DNA of 64,000 nt from the NCBI GenBank assembly GCA_012184525.1, contig WOFQ01000052.1:1-64000 (forward strand), read 5' to 3'. The first letter of the stretch is position 1; each line of letters begins with the position of its first letter. Source of the DNA: Xenoacremonium recifei. Taxonomy: Eukaryota; Ascomycota; Sordariomycetes; Hypocreales; Nectriaceae. Of the stretch, positions 25,801 to 34,664 are shown piece by piece. The translations under genes and the position numbers were made by a program. A model generated the notes under the pieces. The model had not been told where the DNA came from. It did no database searches and was given only the letters and a program-made list of their open reading frames with translations.

Positions 25801-26217
25801 GCAGGGGAAAACGACATTGTGCCTAGCGTTCTCAAGTACTCTGCAATGATCAAAGCGCTTCCTGACTCCAGCCAGTGGACAGGCTACATCGACCTTATCA
25901 CCGTCGAAAAAGCGGCTGCAGGGATTGTTGACTTTGTCTTGCAAGGGAGACTAGTCAACGTTGCCGCAACCGAGGCAGAATACTTGCATCATGCCGGAGA
26001 AAAGGTGATTCCAGCGCAATCAATCAAAACTATTCTAACAGCCGACGATGGACCTCAATGGGAGTCAGTATCGATGAACAATTGGGTGGAGAAGGCCATC
26101 CAAAATGGTATGAATCCTTTAATTGGCGAATTCCTCCTCTCGATAGACAAAGGACAGGGCATGCAGATTGGACAGAAGCTTCTCTCAAAGACGGACGGGT
26201 CAAAAAACGACTTTTAA
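13892..26217 (+). CDS. Hybrid PKS-NRPS synthetase, KS-AT-DH-cMT-KR-ACP-C-A-T-R
   Basis: This is a core enzyme of about 3997 residues. Seven exons fit in phase: 13892-14896, 14952-18025, 18078-18298, 18348-20607, 20661-21361, 21415-23220 and 23291-26217. Domains by approximate residue: KS 10-440 (DTACSSS, EAHGTGT, IGHTEGTAG); AT 560-880 (GHSSGEIAAAYA); DH 950-1250 (HQLQGQVIYP, HPALLDTALQ); C-methyltransferase 1400-1600 (EIGAGTGG); KR 2110-2320 (FFSSVTA, GQSAYTSAN; cofactor loop GLTSDLAQ lacks the usual last glycine); ACP 2420-2490 (GIDSL); C 2577-3010 (HHIIMDG near 2707); A 3030-3545 (TSGSTGVPKG, NAYGPTE, YRTGDKG, NASGKIDRRAL); T with GGNSM near 3599; R from 3675 (TGATGFLGKYL, YAASK near 3824). 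No ER cofactor motif is seen, so enoyl reduction must be in trans. Intact YxxxK favours reductive aldehyde release over Dieckmann cyclisation. By-eye A-domain pocket code is roughly D-M-N-(T/S)-A-A-A-M-S-K; I do not assign a substrate. Confidence 0.97.
18299..18347 (+). other. GC-AG intron in the PKS-NRPS methyltransferase region
   Basis: Intron 3 of the synthetase begins GCAAGT rather than GT and ends ATTATAG, with a TGCTAAC branch site. This is the only reading that joins IVEIG to AGTGG, the intact SAM-binding motif. A GT donor a few bases downstream shifts the frame. It is 49 nt long. Confidence 0.8.
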
Positions 26218-26735
26218 GGCGTTCTGGTGATTTCTTGTTTTCATTTGTTATCATTTTCTATTTGTTCATTGCCTGGAAGGCCTTGGCTTGAAACACGTAT
26301 TGGTGGTTTTCATCCATTCTCTCCTTTTAGTCTCCCTTGTCTAGATACTGCTTTGAGATTATTCTTACTTTAAATATTTCTATTTTAACTACGAGCTCTG
26401 ATTATCTCATATATATGTCAATTTAATTTCACGTATCTCTTAAACTTTGAACTTTTGCAAAGCTAGGTTTCTAAATGAATTTTAATTCTGAGGTACAAGT
26501 GGAAGCACCGCCGCTACACGAAAGATATAATCAAAACTAAAGTAATTTTGAGGCACCCTTTGGTATTGTAAGCCGAAACTTCCAAGCCGCATGGGGGTGA
26601 TACTGTGCATCGTTATTCGCCATTCTTTTCTTACAGACTTAAGCATGAACTTATCGTAAACTCAGGCGCGCTGGCAGTTTTTATTACTGTTCACTTTATC
26701 ACACACCATCTAGTTTACAGTCATTTTAGCTTCAA
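26218..26735. other. Convergent intergenic region
   Basis: This 518 bp separates the 3' ends of the PKS-NRPS (+) and the small membrane protein (-). It is AT-rich with no gene visible and presumably holds both polyadenylation regions. Confidence 0.7.
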
Positions 26736-27224
26736 CTACAGAACCTTCAGTGCAGCTGTGATGAAGCACACCCAGGCCGGTAGGTCCGTAATCAAAGCCC
26801 GAGTCCAATTCATCTTCAACCAGTTCCCCATCGAATACGTCACATTTCCCTTCGGCATACCATTCTCTATATTTGCAATCCAATTCAAGGCCGTACCTAC
26901 ATATGCCATATGAGCAATGCTGAACAGCAAGCCCGTGGTATACCACAAAGTTGAACCGGTGGCCTGAAGCTCGTCCCGAGCCACCAGGAGATTGAGGATA
27001 CCCAGAAGGTAAGTAAGAGGATAGCCTATAATAATCACCCAGCGCCATCGAAGGCCTCCCTTAGTCCACCACGGTGGGAGAGTGGTGTTTGCGCGTTCGC
27101 GGAGTGTTGGATGCATCCAAGTTCCAAAGATGAGGTGCTCGTCAAGAGCAAACATGAGAACTGATGTGGAGCTGAGAGCCGGAAGGAGGCGGAGAAGACG
27201 GATTGAAGATGCGATAAGAGACAT
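26736..27224 (-). CDS. Four-helix integral membrane protein of the cluster (X/Z-like)
   Basis: This is a 162-residue intronless membrane protein. Hydrophobic segments lie near residues 8-27, 60-82 (WVIIIGYPLTYLLGILNLLVA), 90-113 and 145-161. The loop after helix 1 has a conserved-looking FALDEHLIFGTWMHP, and NxT sites are present. No enzyme motif is recognised; the layout is reminiscent of DUF1772/anthrone-oxygenase-like proteins, which is unverified. It is divergent from another small membrane protein across 755 bp. In pyrrocidine/GKK1032 pathways two small membrane-bound proteins (X and Z) help mould the chain for cyclophane closure. Position and size suggest this is one of that pair, as inference. 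Confidence 0.82.
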   Translation of the reverse strand: MSLIASSIRLLRLLPALSSTSVLMFALDEHLIFGTWMHPTLRERANTTLPPWWTKGGLRWRWVIIIGYPLTYLLGILNLLVARDELQATGSTLWYTTGLLFSIAHMAYVGTALNWIANIENGMPKGNVTYSMGNWLKMNWTRALITDLPAWVCFITAALKVL

Positions 27225-27979
27225 TTTCTTAGAGGTTCACTTTTCTAATTGGTAAATGCTGAAAAATCGTGCTTTGTTCAGTAGAATGTTTGATAGTTTA
27301 CTATGTGGTAAGTGGCAATACTAACCTTCGTGAAAATGACAATCATTTATCCATACGGAGCGCTCGGGGAACACCGAGCGGCACTTGCAGATCTCATCAT
27401 TGTCATTCACAATATGGTGAGATTTTCATCGTGATCGTTTGCCGGCCTGTAAGACTGGTCTGATGCCTGCAGAATCAGCAACGGAGCAATTGATCCTGCA
27501 CCTCTCGGACGGAACGCAATTGAGACAATAAGTCCCGAGTATCACATACGGATTGAAAGGCAGTCCGTAGGCCCGATATGCAAATGGACCCGCAAGAAAT
27601 AGAGGGGAGAGAGTAAGCAGAAACTCCCGACAAACATTGTCAAGTTCGGAGGGTTTATTCATTGAGGCCCGAAGCTAAGTAAGACATTCGGACTAGAGTA
27701 GTATTTCGGTCTTACTGGGTCTATGACAGGGCATATAATTTGCGCTTTGGTTCTGAAATTCCTCTTACGATCGGAACACTAGCATCTCATCTATGTGCAT
27801 CTAGCGAACTCCGCAGCTTATCAATCGTAAGTGAGGCGCAGTCTCTTATGCTTCTCTATGCAAGTTCATCAAAGGGTGTATCCGCTGACGGGCCTCAGAA
27901 AAACTGTCCGAAAAGAAAACTATCCGAATATCTCGGCGCTTATTGTTCAAGTGGCAAACCGATATTCACTTGCATCACC
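27225..27979. promoter_or_regulatory. Divergent promoter of the two membrane-protein genes
   Basis: This 755 bp holds two TCCCGA motifs (complement of TCGGGA) at 27533-27538 and 27625-27630. A 78-codon open frame on the minus strand at 27426-27662 (starting MNKPSEL) has no recognisable similarity and sits where a promoter is expected. I do not call it a gene. Confidence 0.4.
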
Positions 27980-28351
27980 ATGTCTTCCCTGCTGCTCAGC
28001 GATGTGCTGTCCTACGGCATTTTCGGCTTCAGTGCCCTTTGCGTCCAAGCACATCTGACCTCCAAGTTCACACCGTCCTTCTCCAGGAACCTAGAGGAGA
28101 AGTTACCCCTGCACAACAAGGCGGTTTTCTGGTGGCTGGGAATTTCTGATAGCGCTCTGAGATACGTCTTTGTATCCATTAATATCGCAGTTTGCGTTTT
28201 GCTCTGGTCACCTGAGCTCCGGAGCTTCGGGTTGAAGTTTACCCTTGGACTTCTGGGTGTGGGCTTCTACTCTGACATGAAGTTGGGAGAAAGCCCGATT
28301 CCGCATCTTTTGCTTGTCAGCACCGTGGGTGCAGCAATATTGGTGAGATAA
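27980..28351 (+). CDS. Small four-helix membrane protein of the cluster (X/Z-like)
   Basis: This is a 123-residue intronless membrane protein. I chose the ATG at 27980 because its context is strong (tcaccATG) and the hydrophobic N-terminal helix follows at once. Upstream in-frame sequence back to 27740 lacks protein-like character. Likely helices are residues 4-26, 50-77, 82-99 and 107-122, with a polar turn YSDMKLGESPIP between the last two, like the C-terminal half of DoxX-like proteins. The function is unknown. Paired head-to-head with the gene at 26736-27224 and flanked by the PKS-NRPS and the regulator, it is a good candidate for the second membrane helper of a cyclophane-type cyclisation complex. 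Confidence 0.75.
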   Translation: MSSLLLSDVLSYGIFGFSALCVQAHLTSKFTPSFSRNLEEKLPLHNKAVFWWLGISDSALRYVFVSINIAVCVLLWSPELRSFGLKFTLGLLGVGFYSDMKLGESPIPHLLLVSTVGAAILVR

Positions 28352-28882
28352 AGGAGTTACACGGCTTCCGTCTTATCTGTCAACACGTATGTTGTGTCAT
28401 CTCTCTCGGTCGAAACGTGCCGAAGATGATGCACTGCAACTTGAAACAAGACAGTCTTGCGGTACATCCCATCTTCCGTCATACCCAAGTTCAAGTGGTA
28501 CACGGATGGCTTACGCCTCGATTACGCGAGTCACCAGTCAACAGCATTTAGGAGGGACGCCACACACCCATCTAAACCTTTTACAAGCCCAATCACAACT
28601 GTTGTTTGGAACACGGCGACCTTCATTTGGATATTCCCTAGATAGTATGCTCGGCCATTTGCCTTCAATAAAAATTCACCTTCGCTTAGTTATTCAACGT
28701 CGAGTAATTATTCAGTCCTGAATGTACACTTTCGTTCACAATTCACATTTCGTGCGACGTAAATATTGTTTAATTTGATTTCTGATTTTTAATAATGCGG
28801 ACAAGTTAGAAACTCCGTGTATGATCTGGCTACGTGATCACTTCGTGGCAACATGTTCCTGGCTCGTGAATGCAAACCCCCT
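28352..28882. other. Convergent intergenic region
   Basis: This 531 bp lies between the 3' ends of the small membrane protein gene (+) and the regulator gene (-). Short overlapping frames in two phases at 28389-28721 look random. I see no gene here. Confidence 0.6.
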
Positions 28883-30454
28883 TTATATCGGCTTGTAAAC
28901 GACTTCGCTTAGTTTCCGGATTTCCTCCCGTAACGCCTCTATCCGCTCTTTACAGGACGGTTGGCCTTCCATTTCTTTTTGTCCAAGTACGAAGTCTAGT
29001 AATTTTGGTGAAATTGTTTTGCAGTTGAAATCGCTCTCGTCTCGTTTTCCCGCTTCAGCCGTGGAGGTGCCAGAATAGCCGAGGTAAAGTCCAATTCTGT
29101 CAATAAGGCGGACAACGACTTGAGTGAGAACTATGATTTGAAGATCAGAGTCTTCATGAATTGAAACCCCGCTGATTTGAAAACCAGATAGCTCAAGCAG
29201 GGTTGTTTGGTGGCCTGGAACGGATAGAGCACCCCGGATAGCAGCAAAGACGTCTCGGCAAAGCTGTATAAGGTTGATGTAGCAGGAAATAATCAGAAGG
29301 CTCGTGGGCATGTCCAGCCAAGTGATTTGAGATGGGCTCTCTGGAATGGGTCGAACTTCAGAGTTCGTATCGGACCGAGAAATCGTCTGTCGGTCCCCGG
29401 TCTCGAAATCTGAGATAGTATCCCCCATGTCGGCATCTGCAATGCTGCTGAGGTCATTTTTTGTGTTAAGCCAAGTCCAAGAAGTCTGCAATGATGTGTC
29501 ATTTTTCTGAGAGCTGTGCATCGAAGCACGACTGGCTGGCTCCTTTGGAGAGCCCTGACGCGCAGCACCGAGAATCTCCAGAAGCAGTGTCTGAAACGTC
29601 TGCAGCCCCTGTATCATGGATACAACGGCACTTGAGAGACGGTTTCTCTGGTCCGTTGAGTCCATTAGACTGGGTTCGGTGGTTGCGTATTCCTTAGCCA
29701 CTTGGCTGACGACGCTCAATTGTCGGTGTATTTCCACGTTTAAGGCCGACATCTGCTCCACAGATTCTTGTTGCATCGATGAAACATGGACAAGGGCGCC
29801 AGGGTTTGGTTTCTCGGCAGCTGGATTACTAGTTGCCGCGTGTTCAATGGGCATGAATGGGCCAGGTTCCAGTGATCCGCTCGCTGCTTCAGATCCGAAC
29901 TCGTATATGCCGAAATCTGGCATTGTGCGCGGGACCGGAGGAGATATAAAGTCGAAGTTCACGTCGAAGCAGTCCTCTGGAGGAGTTATCCGCAGCTGCT
30001 CATCGTCGATCGCGCCGCCCTGGAGAACGAAGTCGAGAGAGTCCAGGCACTGCGTCCCAGCCAGATTCGAGCCCATGGTGTCCTCGGAGCCATGATCCAG
30101 CCACATGCTGTCGTTCGTTGCAACACTTTGAGATGTCTTATGTGACGACGGTCGCCGCGCGATCGGAGATTCTGGGGAATGTGCCGGCTGGGACTTTCGT
30201 GAGTTGGCCGTCCCCCGCCGTTCTTTGTCTCCGCGTTGAGGCCGTCCCATGCGCACTGACGGATCGACAACGCATGTAGCACCGGCCTTTTGACATCTCT
30301 CGCACGCATTATGGGCGTTCGGCGTTCGGATACATCGCAGTTTCTGGCCTCTGCATCTGTCGCATGCGAATTGCTGGTGCCGCTGCTGTGTCTTGGAAAT
30401 GCCCGACGTTGATTTAAAGCTGGAAAGACGATCTGAGGTTTCTGACCGTCCCAT
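28883..30454 (-). CDS. Zn2Cys6 transcription factor, likely cluster regulator
   Basis: This is a 523-residue intronless nuclear DNA-binding protein. The binuclear zinc cluster is near the N-terminus: C31-X2-C34-X6-C41-X9-C51-X2-C54-X6-C61 (ACDRCRGQKLRC, then CERCQKAGATC). It is followed by the basic RMGRPQRGDKERR. The rest is a low-complexity Ser/Pro middle and a helical C-terminal half resembling AflR-type regulators. It sits inside the cluster between the membrane-protein genes and the hydrolase-like gene, so it is the natural candidate activator. Zn2Cys6 proteins usually read CGG-containing half sites, which is compatible with the recurring TCGGGA motif. Confidence 0.92.
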   Translation of the reverse strand: MGRSETSDRLSSFKSTSGISKTQQRHQQFACDRCRGQKLRCIRTPNAHNACERCQKAGATCVVDPSVRMGRPQRGDKERRGTANSRKSQPAHSPESPIARRPSSHKTSQSVATNDSMWLDHGSEDTMGSNLAGTQCLDSLDFVLQGGAIDDEQLRITPPEDCFDVNFDFISPPVPRTMPDFGIYEFGSEAASGSLEPGPFMPIEHAATSNPAAEKPNPGALVHVSSMQQESVEQMSALNVEIHRQLSVVSQVAKEYATTEPSLMDSTDQRNRLSSAVVSMIQGLQTFQTLLLEILGAARQGSPKEPASRASMHSSQKNDTSLQTSWTWLNTKNDLSSIADADMGDTISDFETGDRQTISRSDTNSEVRPIPESPSQITWLDMPTSLLIISCYINLIQLCRDVFAAIRGALSVPGHQTTLLELSGFQISGVSIHEDSDLQIIVLTQVVVRLIDRIGLYLGYSGTSTAEAGKRDESDFNCKTISPKLLDFVLGQKEMEGQPSCKERIEALREEIRKLSEVVYKPI

Positions 30455-32879
30455 ACTTAGTTAGAGGCCAAAAACTGGTTGCCCAGTAAGCTAAGGACTT
30501 GTTTAGGAGGATCAGAGCTGCGAGGAGAAAGCTGAGTGTTGGTCTTCAGCGGCGCAGAACGGGGGGGTGCCAAGTACTAACTATCCGGCCCTCTCATCCT
30601 GAGGCCCTTTAAAGGATGGCATCCAATAGGACCGCAATTGCGCCACGCGTTGCTGCCAGCCTTCGGTACCGAGGCCAGCGTATCCCGTATTCCGTCTCAG
30701 CTGAGCTAAGATCACTGAAAGACCGTGCATTTCTGACCTCCCTCTGTGGAGTCGGTAGCGGCATACAGCTCTCTCGGCACTCTTTCTTTGCAGATAGTGC
30801 CTGAATATTCGCACAAGAAGCTCCAGTATCCGCACAAGCCCCGGCGGAAGCTAAAGTAGTCAGTCCCAAAATAGACGTATTAGTGAGGCAACGAGACAGT
30901 CTGGTACTGATATAGAATGTCTTCTCCCAGGATCGTCTCTCAATTTTCTGCCTTCCGTCTTCTTCGTCTTCGAACTAATTACTGTACTAACATCTCGATC
31001 GTGAGCGTCGATCCGGCGGCCGATTCTGCATTTTCCTAATGCAGCCGAGATGCAGCAATGACTTGCACATTCAGGCTGTAAAACGCTGGCCCTACGTGTG
31101 CGAATACCGGTGCGAATAGCAAAGCCGCTGCTTTCGTCGCCGGGTGATTCGGAAGGATTCCGTGCGGAGTACGGCCGGGAATCTATGCCGAGTAACGGTG
31201 GCGTCTTGCATGTTAGAGCTGCTCTCGTCCAATACCACGTGCATATATCCAGGAGGATTGTGTGCACAAAGCCAATAAAATGTCGGTGACCTGTCTCTTG
31301 CAGGTTGCACGATACCCGCTTGGGCAGGGATGCTCATCCACCTCACGTTGCCTCCGCAGGGGCTTCGGCACTGCTTTTGCTTTGCGGTGTGGTCCTCGAA
31401 GGACCTTTTGTCGCGGTGAGGACGAATGGCGTTTCGACAACAGCTCTGCGCCTTTCAACCGCGTCCTTTTATCCATAGGCCCGTTTGATAAGCAAGGTGA
31501 GAAGTTACGTTACGCATCTGGAAGTCCTTCGATCCCCGGGCCGCCTAGTGCGGGCGATCCCAGGGGACTATAGCCAAGAACGTAAATATCGTGCGACAAT
31601 TATTATCTCACGGAACTCGGCCGGCATGGATACAGTTGCGCTATGATGAGAGGGGAATTGGTTGGTCGGAGAATATTGCTATTCGCTTAAATCTCCAAAA
31701 GTAAAAGAAGGGTGGCGGGAGTTTGGTGATGCCCACATCTTCGCCGGACTTCGCGAGACAATACTCGTACGGTATGCATGCAAGGGAACGCAATGCAATG
31801 TCTTCAGCCCAAAACGCGTCCACATCCTAGCAGGGATGCCTCTGTTGCGTGATTGCCATTGTGCGTGATTTATCGCGCCAAGCTGTGACTTACAGCTGAG
31901 TCATAATATAACTCCTTTTAGCCCTGTTCCCTCAGGTGTAAACAACCCTCTGCTCAACTCCTATTGAATCCGCCGAACCCACTGAAACACATCAGCCCTG
32001 TCTCACGCAGCATGACATCACGAATGATGCCGCTTATGGCGATCTGTTTTGTTTGAGTTCTTTAACACTGCCAAGTGAAAGCCACAATCGTAATAGTATA
32101 GTTGCCCGGCCAAACTTCCCTCCGCTAACAGCGTTGGTCCTACATACACACTCGGCTGTTCTCTTGGCCTTTTCGATATCTTTAAAGGTGGCACAACTTA
32201 CTCCACTCTTGTAGGCTTCAACATTACCCCTAAGCTAAGTCATAAGGATTGATAGCATCCGTCGCACCACTACACCGTAACTCGATACCAAGTTTCTCTA
32301 AAGATGCACCTCCGAAACTCAACGGAGACAGACGGAGACAGACATTCCTCCAATGTTATGTCTGTTGCATGCACATTTCCCTTGCCATTACCACCTTCCT
32401 TGTCGGCAATCCAATCCATCAGGAACATGCATGAGATAGGCTAACCGAACCAGGAGACTCTTGTCTCTTGCATCTATTGCATCACCCGTCACGGTAATTC
32501 CTGGAGTCAAGTTGATGAACTGACAAAGTTGATTCAACTGAATGGGAATCAAAATGACAACAAATGTGCCGAATTATGAAAGTCCCGATTTTGAAAGCTC
32601 CGAATCTTACAAGTTATGCCTTCGGTCGGTCATCCTGCAGGACCAAATTCGCCAGATGCATAAGCAAAGCTCCAGAAGGAGTATATATCGAAACCTCAAG
32701 GCAATAGCTCTTCAGCACCCAATCACAGTCTTTGTTACGAAGCCGAAAAAGCAAGGAAATTTTCACGTGTGAAAACCGCCTGCATCACTCGTCAAGTAAT
32801 TTCCTTGCGAGCCACAACAAATTTTAGCTTTGGGTACTCATCTCACTTGACTCTTTCGCTCATGCTATAGGCTTTTACC
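30455..32879. other. 2.4-kb gene-free gap inside the cluster
   Basis: No convincing gene is seen on either strand. The longest frames (up to 135 codons, near 30860-31267) are overlapping, phase-mixed and compositionally random. The right end is the hydrolase-like gene's promoter, with one TCCCGA at 32583-32588 (agtcccgatttt) and a T-rich stretch before the ATG. The left end is the regulator's promoter. The gap could be what is left of a lost cluster gene, but I recognise no remnant. Confidence 0.5.
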
Positions 32880-34157
32880 ATGTTCACCTTCTCGCCTTCT
32901 TTCATGTTCGATTTTGAACTGACCCGCATCCTGGGCAGTGCATCGAGCGGCGGGTGCGACGTTGGAGAGTTCAAGAGTGCTCTGAATACCATCAAAAAGA
33001 ATGACCCCGAGTCTTGGTACGCGGCATGGAAGCAACAAGCAGAGCGGGCGCAGAAAATCGCAGATGAGGCTGCAAAGGCCGGCTATAGGGTGCTTGCAAG
33101 AAGTGCCTACCTACGAGCTTCCAATTACTTCCGGGCTACGTCATATATGTTCAACAACGATGATGCAAGAGTAATTCCCTTCACCGACAAGTCAATCGCC
33201 TGCTTCAAGAGAGCAACAAAATTGATGGACGGCGAGGTCCTGTGTGTGGACATTCCATACGAGGACGGCATCACTCTTCCGGGATACTTATTTCTCCCTC
33301 CACAATACGCGCGAGTGCCTGGCAAAATACCAGTAGTCATGTATGCGGCAGGGGCCGATTCGACAAAGGAGGAGTTATACTTCTTGTACGGAGCCACAGG
33401 TCCTCAGCTCGGATACGCCATCCTTTGTTTAGAAGGTCCTGGCCAAGGACTGCTTCTAAAGAAAAACAAAATCCCGCTTAGGCCAGACTTTGAGGTCGTT
33501 GCAGCAAAGGTCTTAGATTTTCTAGACGATCTCTCTCGATCTCAGCCGGCTTTGGAGCTTGATCTAGGCAGAATTGCAATGGCTGGAGCGGCTACCGGCG
33601 GCTATTTTGCTCTTCGCGCTGCAACGGATCCCCGCATCAAAGCATGCGTATCCATCGACCCATTCTTCAGCTTATGGGAGCTGTCCCTGACTCGGGTCCC
33701 CCAGGCATTCTTCAAGCTATGGGATAGCGGTTGGGTCCCAGATGGAACCTTTGACGCGTTCACGGATCGGCACGCTCGAGGAAACTTCCAAGCAGGATGG
33801 GAGATCAATCTAGGTAAGAGTAGCATGGGTGTCGAAAAGGCCACCGGCATGTTTAGGCGATTCAAGCAATTCGCTTTGGAGCCAGAGGATGGTACGAAGA
33901 TCTTGGACAAGGTCACATGTCCAGTATTCATCACAGGACCAGGGTCCGGACAGGAGATGTACGCTTCTGCTGATGACAGCACATTCAAGATCCAGAGACT
34001 ACTCACCAAGGTGCCGGACAGCAAGAAGGAGATTTGGGTGCCGAACGATGTCGCCGACGGTGGTTTAACGGCCAAGATTGGAGCCTGGGCGTTGTTGGCG
34101 CAGAAGACGTTTGAGTTCTTGGATAAACATTTCGAGGTTAAGCGAAAGGAGTTGTAG
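32880..34157 (+). CDS. FrsA-like alpha/beta-hydrolase-fold protein with degenerate triad
   Basis: This is a 425-residue intronless protein with the fold of the fungal FrsA/DUF1100-like hydrolases found in cytochalasan and pyrrolinone clusters. In those pathways they are needed for Knoevenagel closure of the 3-pyrrolin-2-one after reductive release. The helical N-terminal cap (~1-130) is followed by the core: GYLFLPPQYA, VVMYAAGADST, CLEGPGQG. The nucleophile elbow, normally GxSxGG, reads GAATGG near residue 238, so the serine is alanine. The C-terminal region that usually holds the catalytic histidine reads ADGGLTAKIGA, with threonine at the aligned position. It therefore looks unable to act as a normal serine hydrolase. 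It may be a non-covalent cyclisation catalyst or an inactive copy, but the otherwise intact frame argues against decay. Confidence 0.88.
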   Translation: MFTFSPSFMFDFELTRILGSASSGGCDVGEFKSALNTIKKNDPESWYAAWKQQAERAQKIADEAAKAGYRVLARSAYLRASNYFRATSYMFNNDDARVIPFTDKSIACFKRATKLMDGEVLCVDIPYEDGITLPGYLFLPPQYARVPGKIPVVMYAAGADSTKEELYFLYGATGPQLGYAILCLEGPGQGLLLKKNKIPLRPDFEVVAAKVLDFLDDLSRSQPALELDLGRIAMAGAATGGYFALRAATDPRIKACVSIDPFFSLWELSLTRVPQAFFKLWDSGWVPDGTFDAFTDRHARGNFQAGWEINLGKSSMGVEKATGMFRRFKQFALEPEDGTKILDKVTCPVFITGPGSGQEMYASADDSTFKIQRLLTKVPDSKKEIWVPNDVADGGLTAKIGAWALLAQKTFEFLDKHFEVKRKEL

Positions 34158-34568
34158 TGCATTATAATCAAATGAAATTTCCCCGAGACATAATATTTAA
34201 GATCAAATTTGTTTCTCAAATTGCCAATAGTAGTTTCATTAAGTCTTCCATGTGGTGAGTTGACATGGGAAGTCTGTTGAGAACCACAAACCCCAGGCTA
34301 GAAGCCCCTCTTAGTTCCCGAGCCCTCGGCATTTCCCGTAACCTCTGAATAACTCACAATACGATTGTCATAGACAACCCAGTCTTGCACGAAAGATAAA
34401 ACTTAGCTAACATCCTACCTCGATGGATTAATCACGACATTGCAAAGCGTCCTCACATAAATGGGAAACAGTGTTGCGTCCGATAATCCAAGTAAAAAGT
34501 GCGGGGCTATGTTAATCCTGTATAAGGCTCTTAGAATTAGAGGATGGCAAATTATTTCGCACTAACTT
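34158..34568. other. Intergenic region
   Basis: These 411 bp contain no gene. They carry the 3' flank of the hydrolase-like gene and the upstream flank of the tRNA, including one isolated TCCCGA at about 34316. Confidence 0.6.
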
Positions 34569-34664
34569 GGTCCGGTGGTGTAGAGGATTATCACATCGTT
34601 CTTATACTTAAGCTTTTATGCTTGAGATATGCGAGGGTCCTGGGTTCGATCCCCAGTCGGACCA
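34569..34664 (+). tRNA. tRNA-Ile (anticodon TAT) with an intron
   Basis: A cloverleaf can be drawn by eye. The acceptor arm GGTCCGG pairs with TCGGACC, with A as discriminator. The D arm is closed by GTG/CAC. The T arm is CTGGG-TTCGATC-CCCAG. The anticodon loop begins CTTATA, giving TAT at positions 34-36. An intron of about 23 nt (ACTTAAGCTTTTATGCTTGA region) follows position 37. The anticodon stem TCGTT/TGCGA has a G-T wobble and a T-T mismatch at the loop end. A short T run just downstream (atcttttt) can serve as the Pol III terminator. The identity rests on loop placement; another anticodon is possible if the intron is placed differently. Confidence 0.82.

Noticed and set aside
27426..27662. 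78-codon minus-strand frame between the two membrane-protein genes
   Set aside because: It lies in a shared promoter, has no recognisable motif, and would overlap likely regulatory sites.
31641..32772. Several 60-76 codon frames before the hydrolase-like gene
   Set aside because: They are short, lack any family pattern, and do not splice into one another with sensible phases.
33602..34219. 205-codon minus-strand frame opposite the hydrolase-like gene
   Set aside because: It is antisense to a full-length conserved protein, has no family features, and is explained as a codon-bias shadow.
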